This document shows positions 42,893 to 52,082 of a stretch of DNA of 64,000 nucleotides, in pieces; positions within the stretch are counted from its first letter, which is position 1; each line of letters starts with the position of its first letter. Origin of the DNA: Burkholderia pyrrocinia (GTDB taxonomy: Bacteria > Pseudomonadota > Gammaproteobacteria > Burkholderiales > Burkholderiaceae); NCBI RefSeq assembly GCF_022809715.1, contig NZ_CP094460.1, positions 1 through 64,000 on the forward strand, read 5' to 3'. The notes beneath the pieces are model-generated. The model was given only the letters and a program-made list of their open reading frames with translations, made no database searches and was not told the DNA's origin. Position numbers and translations under genes: made by a program.

Positions 42893-43762
42893 TTACGGGT
42901 TCGGGCCGGTCGCGATCGGCCGCGACGGATCGGCGCTCCATTCGCTCCACGAACCCGGATACAGCGATGCGCCGTGCAGCCCTGCGATCTCCAGCGCAAG
43001 CGCGTTGTGGCAGGCGGTGACGCCGGAGCCGCACTGCAGGATCACGAGATTCGGTTCGGTGCCCGCCAGCAGCGTGGAAAACGTCTCGCGCAGTTCGTGA
43101 CCAGTCTTGAAGCGGCCGTCGGCGGCCAGGTTGTCCTTGAAGAACCGGTTGCGTGCGCCGGGGATGTGGCCGCCCACAGGATCGATCGTCTCGTTTTCGC
43201 CGCGATAGCGGTCCGGTGCGCGTGCGTCGATCACGACGCGCGTGTGCGACGTCACGTTCGCAAGCACGGCTGCTGCGTCGACCGTCGATTCAAGAGGCGC
43301 TCCCGCACGGAAATCGCCGGCGGCCGGTTGCGGCACGTCGGCCGTCAGCGGCTGGCCGGCCGCTTCCCATGCCTGCAGGCCGCCGTCGAGCACGGCGACC
43401 GAATCGTGGCCGAGCCAGCGCAGCAGCCACCACAGGCGCGCCGCGTAGGCGCCGCCTTGCGCGTCGTATGCGACGACCTGCTGGCCCTGCTTGAGGCCGC
43501 GGCTCGCGAGCAGCGTGGCGAATGCATCGCGGGTCGGCAGTGGATGGCGGCCGTTGGTGCCCGTCTTGCGGCCCGACAGGTCGCGGTCGAGATGAAGATA
43601 CTGCGCGCCGGGGATGTGGCCGGTTGCATACGCGGCTTCGCCCGCGCCCGGATCGGCGAGGTCGAAGCGGCAGTCGAACAGCACGACGCTGCCGGGCGCC
43701 GCGGCCAGGCGCTCGGCGAGGTTGGCGGCGGAGATGAGCGTGGTGTAATGAGTGTGTGGCAT
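42893..43762 (-). CDS. Two-domain sulfurtransferase (SseA/rhodanese type)
   Basis: A 289-residue tandem rhodanese. The first domain is inactive in the usual way (AYDAQGGAYAARLWWLLRWL in place of the cysteine loop). The second has the active loop LQCGSGVTACHN with Cys244. Other conserved segments are FDCRFDLADP, GHIPGAQYLHLDRDLSG, VLDGGLQAWEAAGQPL and GHIPGARN. The CGSGVTA loop resembles 3-mercaptopyruvate sulfurtransferase rather than thiosulfate rhodanese. It is cytoplasmic, moving sulfane sulfur to thiol acceptors or cyanide. The start is the ATG at 43762, with a strong terminator of the upstream gene at 43808-43836. Confidence 0.9.
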   Translation of the reverse strand: MPHTHYTTLISAANLAERLAAAPGSVVLFDCRFDLADPGAGEAAYATGHIPGAQYLHLDRDLSGRKTGTNGRHPLPTRDAFATLLASRGLKQGQQVVAYDAQGGAYAARLWWLLRWLGHDSVAVLDGGLQAWEAAGQPLTADVPQPAAGDFRAGAPLESTVDAAAVLANVTSHTRVVIDARAPDRYRGENETIDPVGGHIPGARNRFFKDNLAADGRFKTGHELRETFSTLLAGTEPNLVILQCGSGVTACHNALALEIAGLHGASLYPGSWSEWSADPSRPIATGPNP

Positions 43763-43807
43763 GACAGCTCCCTGGAGTGCGAATGGCCTGACACTCCAAG
43801 TCTAAAC

Positions 43808-43836
43808 AAAAAAAGACGGGCCGAAGCCCGTCTTTT
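43808..43836 (-). terminator. Intrinsic terminator of the Rieske oxygenase gene
   Basis: AAAAGACGGGC and GCCCGTCTTTT form a perfect 11-base stem with a CGAA loop; on the minus strand it is followed by a run of seven or eight T. It lies 44 bases past the stop of the gene ending at 43880. Confidence 0.92.
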
Positions 43837-43879
43837 CGTCTGCCGGATGCGGTGCGGCGTCAAAGCGCCGCACCGGTCA

Positions 43880-44986
43880 TCAGATGTCGCCGAGGTGGCG
43901 GCGCAGGAACTCGTGGAAGTGCTGCATGCCGTCTTCCATCGGGCTCTGGTACGGGCCGACCTGCGACTCGCCGCGTGCCATCAGCGCATGGCGGCCTGCG
44001 TCCATCCGCATCGCGATTTCGTCGTCCTCGACGGCCGTTTCCATGTAGGCGGCGCGCTCGGCCTCGACGAATTCGCGTTCGAACAGCGCGATTTCCTCGG
44101 GGTAATAGAACTCGACGATGTTGGTCGTCTTCTGCGGGCCGCGCGGGATCAGCCACGACACGACGAGCACGTGCGGATACCACTCGATCATCAGGCCCGG
44201 GTAGTAGACCATCCAGATCGCGCCGAACTCCGGCGGCACGCCGTTGCGGAACTTCAGCACCTGCTCGTGCCATTTCTGGTAAGTCGCGCTGCCCGGTTTC
44301 GCGAGTGCGTTGTGCACGCCGACCGTCTGCACGCTGTACCAGTCGCCGAATTCCCACTTGAGATCGTCGCACGACACGAAGCTGCCGAGGCCCGGGTGGA
44401 ACGGGACGACGTGGTAATCCTCGAGGTAGACCTCGATGAAGGTCTTCCAGTTGTAATCGCACTCGTGCACTTCGACATGATCGAAGTGGTACTCGGAGAA
44501 GTCGAAGTGATGTTTCGTGCCGAGATTGGCGAGGTCGCGCGCGACGTTCCGGCCTTCGGCCTCGAACAGCAGCCCCTGCCAGTTCTGCAGCGGGCTCTTG
44601 CCGAGGTTCAGGCACGGCTTGTCGGGGAAGTGCGGCGCGCCGAGCAGTTCGCCTTCCAGGTCGTACGTCCAGCGGTGCAGCGGGCACACGATGTTCTGCG
44701 CGTGGCCGCGCCCGTTGAGCATGATCGCCTGCCGGTGGCGGCAGACGTTCGACAGCAGTTCGATCTGGTTCGTCTGGTTGCGGACCAGCACGCGGCCTTC
44801 CTTCTCGGACGGCAGCGCAAAATAATCCCCCGCCTCGGGCACCATCAACTCGTGCCCGACGTAACGAGGTCCTTTCTTGAAGAGGGTTTCGATCTCGCGC
44901 TCGAGCAGCGCCTCATCGAAATATGCAGTGACTGGAAGCTGGCTGTGGGCCGACTTCAACTGAAGCGCATCGCTCAGATTGGACAT
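43880..44986 (-). CDS. Rieske-type aromatic ring-hydroxylating oxygenase, alpha subunit
   Basis: A 368-residue Rieske non-haem iron oxygenase. The [2Fe-2S] ligands are CRH (in SNVCRHRQAIMLNG) and CPLHRW, with the standard spacing. The mononuclear iron site is expected in FIEVYLEDYHVVPFHPGLGS, with its bridging acid and two histidines. No ferredoxin, reductase or beta-subunit gene adjoins it, so it must use partners from elsewhere. The sequence style resembles choline/carnitine or stachydrine-type monooxygenases as well as ring-hydroxylating ones, so the substrate is open. The start at MSNLSDALQ (44986) is chosen over an upstream frame extension. It ends at a strong terminator. Confidence 0.87.
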   Translation of the reverse strand: MSNLSDALQLKSAHSQLPVTAYFDEALLEREIETLFKKGPRYVGHELMVPEAGDYFALPSEKEGRVLVRNQTNQIELLSNVCRHRQAIMLNGRGHAQNIVCPLHRWTYDLEGELLGAPHFPDKPCLNLGKSPLQNWQGLLFEAEGRNVARDLANLGTKHHFDFSEYHFDHVEVHECDYNWKTFIEVYLEDYHVVPFHPGLGSFVSCDDLKWEFGDWYSVQTVGVHNALAKPGSATYQKWHEQVLKFRNGVPPEFGAIWMVYYPGLMIEWYPHVLVVSWLIPRGPQKTTNIVEFYYPEEIALFEREFVEAERAAYMETAVEDDEIAMRMDAGRHALMARGESQVGPYQSPMEDGMQHFHEFLRRHLGDI

Positions 44987-45256
44987 TCCCACTCCCGGTG
45001 TTAGCGTGAAAGCAGTGAACAACCCAACCATCGAAAAATCGATTTAGGGAAACGGGGAATTATACCCGGTTCGCCTCGCAAGGCCAGGATTAAGTGCCTG
45101 ATTTGTGTCAATTTTTTGTCGGGAGACAATCGGGAGGCGCACACTGTGTGCCGGAGATGGGGCCGGAATATGTGCGAGGCTGCCCAAGTCGGCAGATCGG
45201 AGAATTCTCTTTTGCCGTAGAATGTCCGACTTGTTTTGAAATTTGACACCTCGTCC

Positions 45257-45550
45257 ATGGCGAAAACCGCATCCCCAGGCGCCACGCCGCCCGGCAATGG
45301 CACCGAACCGTTGCCGGACAATTATGAGATGGCGCTCGCGGAACTCGAGACGCTGGTTGCCCGGATGGAAGGCGGCGCGTTGAGCCTCGAGGATTCACTG
45401 GCGGCGTATCGCCGCGGTGCGACCCTCGTTGCATTTTGCCAACAGCAGCTCGAGAAAGTGGAGCAGCAGGTTCGCGTGCTCGACGGCGCGACGCTGAAGC
45501 CGCTTTCGTCCGGAACGGCCGCCACGGACGGCGAAGACGACGATCTATGA
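45257..45550 (+). CDS. xseB: Exodeoxyribonuclease VII small subunit
   Basis: A 97-residue XseB. The conserved core is NYEMALAELETLVARMEGGA, then LSLEDSLAAYRRGATLVAFC and QQQLEKVEQQVRVLD. It partners the large subunit XseA (not in the window) in a nuclease that degrades single-stranded DNA. The N-terminal 27 residues (from MAKTASPGATPP) are a disordered extension. ATG at 45257. Its stop overlaps the ispA start in the sequence ATGA, so they are translationally coupled; it heads the xseB-ispA-dxs-folE2 group. Confidence 0.94.
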   Translation: MAKTASPGATPPGNGTEPLPDNYEMALAELETLVARMEGGALSLEDSLAAYRRGATLVAFCQQQLEKVEQQVRVLDGATLKPLSSGTAATDGEDDDL

Positions 45551-46431
45551 CATTCGAACAATGGATGCGGTCCGTGCTTGACCGTGTCGAGGACGCACTC
45601 GGTCACTATCTGCCCGCTGAAACCGCGATGCCCGCGCAACTCCACGAGGCGATGCGCTATGCGGTCCTCGGCGGCGGCAAGCGCGTTCGCCCGCTGCTGT
45701 GCCATGCAGCCGGCGAGCTGACCGGCGCGACGGAAGCGGCGCGCAATGCGGCGGCGGCGGCGCTGGAGATGATCCACGTGTACTCGCTCGTGCACGACGA
45801 CATGCCGTGCATGGACGACGACGCGCTGCGACGCGGCAAGCCGACCGTGCACGTGCAGTACGACGAGCCGACGGCACTGCTCGTCGGCGATGCGCTGCAG
45901 TCGCAGGCGTTTGTCGCGCTGACCGACGCCGCTGCGCTGTCGCCGGTGCAGCAGGCCGCGCTCGTGCGCGAGCTTGCGCTTGCGAGCGGCTCGCTCGGCA
46001 TGGCCGGCGGGCAGGCGATCGACCTGGCGAGCGTCGGCCTCAAGCTGACGCGCGAGCAGCTCGAGACGATGCACCGGATGAAGACTGGCGCACTGCTGCG
46101 CGCGGCCGTGCGGATGGGCGCGCTGGCCGGCGAGACGCCGTCGGCGGAAACGATGGCCGCGCTCGATGTCTACGCGGGAGCCGTGGGTCTGGCCTTCCAG
46201 GTCGTCGACGATATTCTCGACGTCACGACCGATTCGGCGACGCTCGGCAAGACGGCCGGCAAGGACGCGGCGAACGACAAGCCGACCTATGTATCGATTC
46301 TCGGCCTCGAGGCGTCGCGCGAGCTTGCCGCGCAACTGCGTGCCGAAGCGCACGACGCGCTGAAACCGTTCGGCGCACGCGCACAGCGTCTCGCCGAACT
46401 TGCCGACCTGGTAGTGAACCGGGTCAGCTGA
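45547..46431 (+). CDS. ispA: Farnesyl diphosphate synthase
   Basis: A 294-residue trans-isoprenyl diphosphate synthase making farnesyl diphosphate from IPP and DMAPP/GPP. The first aspartate-rich motif is HDDMPCMDDDALRRGKPT and the second is AFQVVDDILDVT. Upstream conserved residues are in YAVLGGGKRVRPLLCHAAGE. The residues before the first motif (MIHVYSLVHDD) suit a C15 product. The ATG at 45547 overlaps the xseB stop by four bases. The next gene, dxs, supplies the same pathway. Length is normal for IspA (about 299). Confidence 0.95.
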   Translation: MTFEQWMRSVLDRVEDALGHYLPAETAMPAQLHEAMRYAVLGGGKRVRPLLCHAAGELTGATEAARNAAAAALEMIHVYSLVHDDMPCMDDDALRRGKPTVHVQYDEPTALLVGDALQSQAFVALTDAAALSPVQQAALVRELALASGSLGMAGGQAIDLASVGLKLTREQLETMHRMKTGALLRAAVRMGALAGETPSAETMAALDVYAGAVGLAFQVVDDILDVTTDSATLGKTAGKDAANDKPTYVSILGLEASRELAAQLRAEAHDALKPFGARAQRLAELADLVVNRVS

Positions 46432-46512
46432 CGCGAAAGCCCGCCGCCGCGCACACGCTACGGTGCGTGCAATAGAATGCGGGCGCGTTTGATTTCCTAC
46501 AATGGAACGACG

Positions 46513-48417
46513 ATGTACGACTTGCTGAAAACCATCGACGACCCGGCGGATCTGCGCCGCCTCGATCGTCGCCAACTGCAACCGCTCGCGGATGAACTGC
46601 GCGCGTTCGTGCTCGACAGCGTGTCGAAGACGGGCGGCCATTTGTCGTCCAACCTCGGGACGGTCGAGCTGACGATCGCGCTGCACTACGTGTTCAACAC
46701 GCCGAACGATCGCATCGTCTGGGACGTGGGCCACCAGACCTACCCGCACAAGATCCTCACGGGCCGCCGCGACCAGATGCATTCGCTGCGCCAGTACGAC
46801 GGCATCTCGGGCTTCCCGCGCCGCAGCGAATCCGAATACGACACGTTCGGCACCGCGCACTCGAGCACGTCGATCTCGGCCGCGCTCGGCATGGCGATCG
46901 GCAGCCAGCTGAACGGCGACGACCGCTTCTCGATTGCCGTGATCGGCGACGGCGCGATGACGGCCGGCATGGCGTTCGAGGCGATGAACAACGCGGGCGT
47001 GTCGGAAGATGCGAAGCTGCTCGTGATCCTGAACGACAACGACATGTCGATTTCGCCGCCGGTCGGCGCGCTGAATCGCCATCTCGCGCGTCTGATGTCG
47101 GGCCGCTTCTACGCGGCTGCGCGCGCGGGCGTCGAGCGCGTGCTGAGCGTTGCGCCGCCGGTGCTCGAACTCGCGCGCAAGCTCGAGGAGCACGCGAAGG
47201 GCATGGTCGTGCCGGCTACGCTGTTCGAGGAGTTCGGCTTCAACTACATCGGCCCGATCGACGGTCACGATCTCGATTCGCTGATCCCGACGCTGCAGAA
47301 CATCCGCGAACTGCGCGGCCCGCAGTTCCTGCACGTGGTGACGAAGAAAGGCCAGGGCTACAAGCTCGCCGAAGCCGATCCCGTGCTCTATCACGGCCCC
47401 GGCAAGTTCAACCCGGCCGAAGGCATCAAGCCGTCGACCACGCCCGCGAAGAAGACGTACACGCAGGTGTTCGGCGAGTGGCTGTGCGATGAAGCCGAGC
47501 GCGATACGCGCGTCGTCGGCATCACGCCCGCGATGCGCGAAGGCTCGGGCATGGTCGAGTTCGAGAAGCGTTTCAAGGATCGCTACTACGACGTCGGCAT
47601 CGCCGAGCAGCATGCGGTGACGTTCGCGGGCGGCCTCGCTACCGAAGGGCTGAAGCCGGTCGTCGCGATCTACTCGACGTTCCTGCAGCGTGCTTACGAC
47701 CAGCTGATCCACGACGTCGCGCTGCAGAACCTGCCGGTCGTGTTCGCGATCGACCGCGCGGGTCTCGTCGGCGCGGACGGCGCGACGCATGCGGGCGCGT
47801 ACGATCTCGCGTTCATGCGCTGCATCCCGAACATGACGATCATGGCCGCATCCGACGAGAACGAATGCCGCCAGATGCTGCACACCGCGCTGCAGCAGCC
47901 GAACCCGACCGCAGTGCGCTATCCGCGCGGCGCGGGCACGGGCGTGCCGACGGTGAAGGAATTCACCGAGATCCCGCTCGGCAAGGGTGAAGTGCGTCGC
48001 CACACGGCGCAGCCGGAAGGCAAGCGTGTCGCGATCCTCGCATTCGGCACGATGGTCGCACCGTCGCTCGCAGCGGCCGAGGAACTCGACGCAACCGTCG
48101 CGAACATGCGCTTCGTGAAGCCGGTCGACGCCGCGCTCGTGCGCGAACTCGCCGAGACGCACGACTACCTCGTCACGATCGAGGAAGGCTGCGTGATGGG
48201 CGGCGCGGGCTCGGCCTGCGTGGAAGCCCTGATGGAGAGTGGGGTTATCCGACCCGTACTACAATTGGGCCTCCCTGACCAGTTCGTCGATCACGGCGAC
48301 CACGCAAAGCTGTTGTCGCTATGCGGCCTCGACGGCGCGGGCATCGCGAAATCGATTCGCGAACGCTTCCTGAACCCGGCGGCCGATGTCGCCGGTCAGG
48401 CGAAGCGCGTCGCATAA
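46513..48417 (+). CDS. dxs: 1-deoxy-D-xylulose-5-phosphate synthase
   Basis: A 634-residue DXS, the thiamine-diphosphate enzyme that condenses pyruvate and glyceraldehyde 3-phosphate at the head of the MEP isoprenoid pathway. ThDP binding is seen in [20 protein letters not shown] with metal ligand in [16 protein letters not shown]. The N-terminal [17 protein letters not shown] and [12 protein letters not shown], the middle [19 protein letters not shown] and the transketolase-like second domain ([16 protein letters not shown]) are all typical. The ATG at 46513 gives [14 protein letters not shown]. It is 81 bases after ispA, and a terminator follows at 48480. Confidence 0.97.
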   Translation: MYDLLKTIDDPADLRRLDRRQLQPLADELRAFVLDSVSKTGGHLSSNLGTVELTIALHYVFNTPNDRIVWDVGHQTYPHKILTGRRDQMHSLRQYDGISGFPRRSESEYDTFGTAHSSTSISAALGMAIGSQLNGDDRFSIAVIGDGAMTAGMAFEAMNNAGVSEDAKLLVILNDNDMSISPPVGALNRHLARLMSGRFYAAARAGVERVLSVAPPVLELARKLEEHAKGMVVPATLFEEFGFNYIGPIDGHDLDSLIPTLQNIRELRGPQFLHVVTKKGQGYKLAEADPVLYHGPGKFNPAEGIKPSTTPAKKTYTQVFGEWLCDEAERDTRVVGITPAMREGSGMVEFEKRFKDRYYDVGIAEQHAVTFAGGLATEGLKPVVAIYSTFLQRAYDQLIHDVALQNLPVVFAIDRAGLVGADGATHAGAYDLAFMRCIPNMTIMAASDENECRQMLHTALQQPNPTAVRYPRGAGTGVPTVKEFTEIPLGKGEVRRHTAQPEGKRVAILAFGTMVAPSLAAAEELDATVANMRFVKPVDAALVRELAETHDYLVTIEEGCVMGGAGSACVEALMESGVIRPVLQLGLPDQFVDHGDHAKLLSLCGLDGAGIAKSIRERFLNPAADVAGQAKRVA

Positions 48418-48479
48418 GCTGGCGCCGCCTCCGGGCGGCGCTGGTGCGACTGGCGCAACCGGTCTTCATTGATGCGGAA

Positions 48480-48509
48480 AACATGGGCCTGCGGGCCCAT
48501 GTTGCTTTT
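48480..48509 (+). terminator. Terminator between dxs and folE2
   Basis: AACATGGGCC pairs with GGCCCATGTT across a 4-base loop, followed by GCTTTT. It suggests folE2 has its own promoter or depends on read-through. Confidence 0.75.
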
Positions 48510-48571
48510 CCGGCTGCCGCATGACGCGGCGTGCGCGTCGTCGAACGCGCGGCTTACAAGGATTGAACAAG

Positions 48572-49381
48572 ATGAACCAGATGAATCCCGCCTTCGTGAT
48601 GCCCGACGTGCAGAGCACGGTGGATACCCGTCAGATCCCGATTCAGCGCGTGGGCGTGAAGGCGGTCCGGCATCCGTTGACGGTATGTACCGAAAGCGGC
48701 GACGTGCAGCCGAGCGTCGGTGTCTGGAATCTCGACGTGCGCCTGCCGGCCGACCAGAAGGGCACGCACATGTCGCGCTTCGTCGCGCTGCTCGAAGAGA
48801 ATCGCGCGCCGCTGACGGTCGAGCGCTTCCGCGCGATGCTCGCGTCGATGCTGGAGAAGCTCGAGGCCGAGGCCGGCCGCATCGAGGTCACTTTCCCGTA
48901 CTTCGTGAACAAGACGGCGCCGGTGTCCGGCGTGCAGAGCCTGCTCGACTACGAAGTGACGCTCGCGGGCGAAAGCCGCAACGGCGACACGCGCCTGTTC
49001 CTGAAGGTGCTCGTGCCCGTGACGAGCCTGTGCCCGTGCTCGAAGAAGATCTCGCAGTACGGCGCGCACAACCAGCGCTCGCACGTGACGATCGATGCCG
49101 AGCTCGCGGCCGATCTGCCGGTCGAGGCGCTGATCCGCATCGCCGAGGAAGAGGCGTCGTGCGAACTGTGGGGCCTGCTGAAGCGTCCGGACGAGAAGTT
49201 CGTCACCGAGCGTGCATACGAGAACCCGAAGTTCGTCGAGGATCTCGTGCGCGACGTCGCGCAGCGTCTCGATGCGGACGAGCGCGTGGTCGCGTATGTG
49301 CTCGAAGCCGAGAACTTCGAGTCGATCCACAATCACAGCGCGTATGCGCTGATCGAGCGCGACAAGCGGCAGGCGGCATAA
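48572..49381 (+). CDS. folE2: GTP cyclohydrolase FolE2
   Basis: A 269-residue GTP cyclohydrolase IB, which opens GTP to dihydroneopterin triphosphate for folate synthesis and, unlike FolE, works with metals other than zinc. Family sequence: [48 protein letters not shown] with the metal cysteine, and [14 protein letters not shown] with the ligand histidine. The C-terminal [23 protein letters not shown] segment carries the catalytic His. The start at [10 protein letters not shown] (48572) gives the usual length; an ATG at 48581 is possible. Its own terminator has been split by an IS element. Confidence 0.94.
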   Translation: MNQMNPAFVMPDVQSTVDTRQIPIQRVGVKAVRHPLTVCTESGDVQPSVGVWNLDVRLPADQKGTHMSRFVALLEENRAPLTVERFRAMLASMLEKLEAEAGRIEVTFPYFVNKTAPVSGVQSLLDYEVTLAGESRNGDTRLFLKVLVPVTSLCPCSKKISQYGAHNQRSHVTIDAELAADLPVEALIRIAEEEASCELWGLLKRPDEKFVTERAYENPKFVEDLVRDVAQRLDADERVVAYVLEAENFESIHNHSAYALIERDKRQAA

Positions 49382-49475
49382 CGCTGCGTCGTTTTGCCGC
49401 GCCGATGAAAAAGGCCGCTCGTTTTGAATTGACCCCCAAGAGTTGGACATCACTCCAACCCTTGGGGGTTTTTTC

Positions 49476-50006
49476 ATGACGAAGTATGACCCGTCGTTCA
49501 AGCAACAATTGGTCAAGGCATATCTGAGCGGCGAAGGCAGTTGCGAGTCGCTCGGCCGGAAGTACGGAGTTGGGTATTCAACACTGCGGCGTTGGGTGAG
49601 CGCTTTCCGGGTACATGGCAAAGCAGGGCTGCGCAAGAAGCACGAGACGTATAGCACTGACTTCAAGATGTCGGTGCTGCAACACATGTGGCGCCATGAG
49701 CTGTCATACCAGCGCACATGCGCGGTATTCGATTTGCGCGAAGCCAACTGCGTGAGTCGCTGGGAGCGCCAGTATCATGAGGGTGGTTTCGAAGCTCTCA
49801 TGCCGCGCCGCAAAGGCCGGCCACCCAAGATGTCAAAGCCCAAACAGCCTGCCCAGCCTACTGCCGTGCCCGCAGACGAGCGCTCACGCGAAGACCTTCT
49901 TAAAGAGAATGAGTATCTGCGCGCGGAGGTGGCGTACCTAAAAAAGTTGGACGAACTGCTCCGAGCCAAGGAGCAAGCAAAGCCAAAGAAACCGCGCAAA
50001 TCGTGA
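49476..50006 (+). CDS. IS3-family transposase OrfA
   Basis: A 176-residue OrfA with two helix-turn-helix units: the first in FKQQLVKAYLSGEGSCESLG, RKYGVGYSTLRRWV; the second in LQHMWRHELSYQRTCAVFDL, REANCVSRWERQYHEGG. A C-terminal leucine-zipper coiled coil follows (LLKENEYLRAEVAYLKKLDE). The sequence CTA-AAA-AAG near 49938-49946 is the slippery site at which ribosomes shift -1 to make the OrfAB transposase in IS150-group elements. The start is the ATG at 49476 just inside the left end. Confidence 0.92.
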   Translation: MTKYDPSFKQQLVKAYLSGEGSCESLGRKYGVGYSTLRRWVSAFRVHGKAGLRKKHETYSTDFKMSVLQHMWRHELSYQRTCAVFDLREANCVSRWERQYHEGGFEALMPRRKGRPPKMSKPKQPAQPTAVPADERSREDLLKENEYLRAEVAYLKKLDELLRAKEQAKPKKPRKS

Positions 50007-50838
50007 ACGCCTTGCGTGAGCATCATTCGTTAAGCGTCTTGCTCAAGGTTTCAGGCCTGGCTCGTAGTACGTTCTATTACCAAGTGGCAGCGACCAAGGC
50101 GGGAGATCGTCACGCCGAGCTCAAGGCGAAGATCGCCGATGTCTTCGCCCAGCATAAGGGCGTTACGGCTATCGCCGGATCACGCTTGCATTGCGTCGAG
50201 CGGGCACTTGGGTCAACCGCAAGACGGTGCAGCGACTGATGTCAGTGCTGCGTCTGAAGTCGCTCGTTCGGCCCAAGAAATATCGGTCCTATCGGGGAGA
50301 GCGTGGGCGCATAGCGCCGAATCTACTCAACCGCCAATTCGAAGCCAGCAGGCCCAATGAGAAGTGGGTGACGGATGTGACCGAATTCAATGTCGGCGGC
50401 AAGAAGCTATATCTGTCGCCGGTTCTGGATTTGTACAACGGCGAGATCATTGCCTGGCAAATGAGCGAGCGCCCCGACTTCGCCATGATCAAAGCCATGC
50501 TGGACAAGGCACTCAAGCGACTGGCAGCTGATGAGACACCGATGCTGCATTCGGATCAAGGCTGGGCTTATCAAATGCGAGAATACTGCGAACAGCTTGC
50601 TGAGCGAGGCATGCCGCAGAGCATGTCACGCAAGGGCAACTGCCTGGATAATGCCGCGATGGAAAGCTTCTTCGGCACACTCAAATCCGAGTGCTTCCGG
50701 TTGACACACTTCGCAGACGTCCAGCAATTGCGTCGCGCCATTGCCGACTACATCCGCTATTACAATCACGACCGCATCAAGCTCAAGCTAAAAGGGCTGA
50801 GTCCCGTGCAGTACAGAACTCAGCCCTTGGCGGCCTAA
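50003..50838 (+). pseudogene. IS3-family transposase OrfB, frameshifted
   Basis: OrfB reads in one frame from the GTG at 50003 (NALREHHSLSVLLKVSGLAR) to about 50160, then the family sequence continues in a different frame to 50838. At the joint the expected HKGRYGYRRITLALRRAGTW is restored by adding one C at 50161: the sequence reads AAGGGC-GTTAC where AAGGGC-CGTTAC is expected. Downstream the DDE integrase core is complete: D in WVTDVTEFNVGG, D in LHSDQGWAYQ and E in NAAMESFFGTLKSE. The lesion is thus a single-base deletion, recent or a sequencing error, in an otherwise intact gene. Confidence 0.9.
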
Positions 50839-50911
50839 TTTACCCGTCCAACTTTACGGGGTCAGCTCAGTTTTGAGCGGCCTTTTGATTTTCTTGTATT
50901 GACGTCGCGGT

Positions 50912-51952
50912 TCAGCGTGCGAGCGACGCGAGATCCCAGCGCGGCTTCACCGTGAACGCGTAGTCGGCGTTCGCCTGCTCGGGCCAGCGGCCGAGCCGCA
51001 GCGCGCCCGCGAGCGCGATCATCGCGCCGTTGTCGGTGCAGAGCGCGAGATCGGGGTAGTGCACGTCGAAGCCGCGCTTGGCCGCGGCGGCCGACAGCGC
51101 CTCGCGCAACTGGCGGTTCGCGCCGACGCCGCCCGCGACCACGAGGCGCTTGAGCTTCGTCTTCTTCAGCGCGGCGAGCGACTTCGCGACGAGCACGTCG
51201 ACGGCCGCGTCGACGAATCCGCGCGCGAGGTCGGCTTTCGCGCGTTCGAGCGCGTCGCCCGTCAGCTTCGCTGCCTCGAACTTCTTCATCTGCGTGAGCA
51301 CGGCAGTCTTCAGGCCGCTGAAGCTGAAGTCGAGGTCGCCCGAATGCAGCATCGGACGCGGCAGCACGACCGCACCCGGCGTGCCCGTTTCGGCGAGCTT
51401 CGAGACTTCCGGGCCGCCCGGGTAGCCGAGGCCGATCAGTTTCGCCGTCTTGTCGAACGCTTCGCCGGCCGCGTCGTCGAGCGTTTCGCCGAGCGTCTCG
51501 TACACGCCGACGTCGGTCACGCGCATCAGTTGCGTGTGGCCGCCGGAAACCAGCAGCGCGACGAACGGGAACGGCGGCGGTTCGGCGACGAGCAGCGGCG
51601 ACAGCAGGTGGCCTTCGAGGTGATGGATGCCGACGGTCGGTTTGTTCCATGCGAGTGCGAGCGCATTCGCGATGCTCGCGCCGACCAGCAGCGCGCCGGC
51701 GAGGCCGGGGCCTTGCGTGAACGCGATCGCGTCGATGTCGTCGCGGTGCGTGCCGCTTTGCGCCATCACTTCCTCGAGCAGCGGCAGTGCGCGGCGGATG
51801 TGGTCGCGCGACGCGAGCTCGGGCACGACGCCGCCGTATTCGCGGTGCATCGCGATCTGCGAATGGAGCGCGTGCGCGAGCAGGCCGCGCTGCGTGTCGT
51901 AGAGCGCGAGGCCGGTTTCGTCACAGGAGCTTTCGATGCCGAGAACGAGCAT
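50912..51952 (-). CDS. tsaD: tRNA N6-threonylcarbamoyladenosine transferase
   Basis: A 346-residue TsaD (formerly Gcp), which transfers the threonylcarbamoyl group to A37 of ANN-decoding tRNAs. It begins [20 protein letters not shown]. The iron-binding histidines are in [14 protein letters not shown], and ASKHA-fold segments are [57 protein letters not shown] and [13 protein letters not shown]. The start is the ATG at 51952. It is divergent from the flavoprotein gene at 52083. Its 3' end faces folE2 across the IS element. Essential in most bacteria. Confidence 0.97.
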   Translation of the reverse strand: MLVLGIESSCDETGLALYDTQRGLLAHALHSQIAMHREYGGVVPELASRDHIRRALPLLEEVMAQSGTHRDDIDAIAFTQGPGLAGALLVGASIANALALAWNKPTVGIHHLEGHLLSPLLVAEPPPFPFVALLVSGGHTQLMRVTDVGVYETLGETLDDAAGEAFDKTAKLIGLGYPGGPEVSKLAETGTPGAVVLPRPMLHSGDLDFSFSGLKTAVLTQMKKFEAAKLTGDALERAKADLARGFVDAAVDVLVAKSLAALKKTKLKRLVVAGGVGANRQLREALSAAAAKRGFDVHYPDLALCTDNGAMIALAGALRLGRWPEQANADYAFTVKPRWDLASLAR

Positions 51953-52082
51953 GGGTACGGGCAGGGCGCGCCATATCGGGCGCGCCGCGGGAAGGTCGAC
52001 GTAACCAGAAAGTATAGCAGGCGAGGGCAGGCCGCCGCTGGCGGTGGCCCGGGCCCGATGCCGGGCAGGTACAATCCGCGCC

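Larger units (their letters stand above)
49425..50869 (+). mobile_element. IS3-family (IS150-like) insertion sequence
   Basis: A 1,445-base element with terminal inverted repeats that match at 19 of 24 positions: TGAATTGACCCCCAAGAG on the left and, read inward from the right end, TGAGCTGACCCCGTAAAG. Both end TG...CA as usual for IS3. It is flanked by a 4-base direct repeat GTTT (49421-49424 and 50870-50873). It encodes orfA and orfB with an A6G slippery sequence at the end of orfA. Base composition is lower in GC than its surroundings. The orfB is frameshifted, so this copy cannot transpose on its own. Confidence 0.93.
49413..50882. terminator. folE2/tsaD terminator split by an IS element
   Basis: GGCCGCTC (49413-49420, preceded by an A-run) and GAGCGGCC (50875-50882, followed by TTTTG) are perfect reverse complements. 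With the IS and one GTTT copy removed, they form an 8-base stem with a GTTTT loop, a bidirectional intrinsic terminator between the convergent folE2 and tsaD genes. In the present sequence the arms are 1.45 kb apart. Confidence 0.8.

Noticed and set aside
45322..48162. A 946-codon minus-strand frame opposite ispA and dxs
   Set aside because: It is the complementary shadow of conserved genes; composition is non-protein-like.
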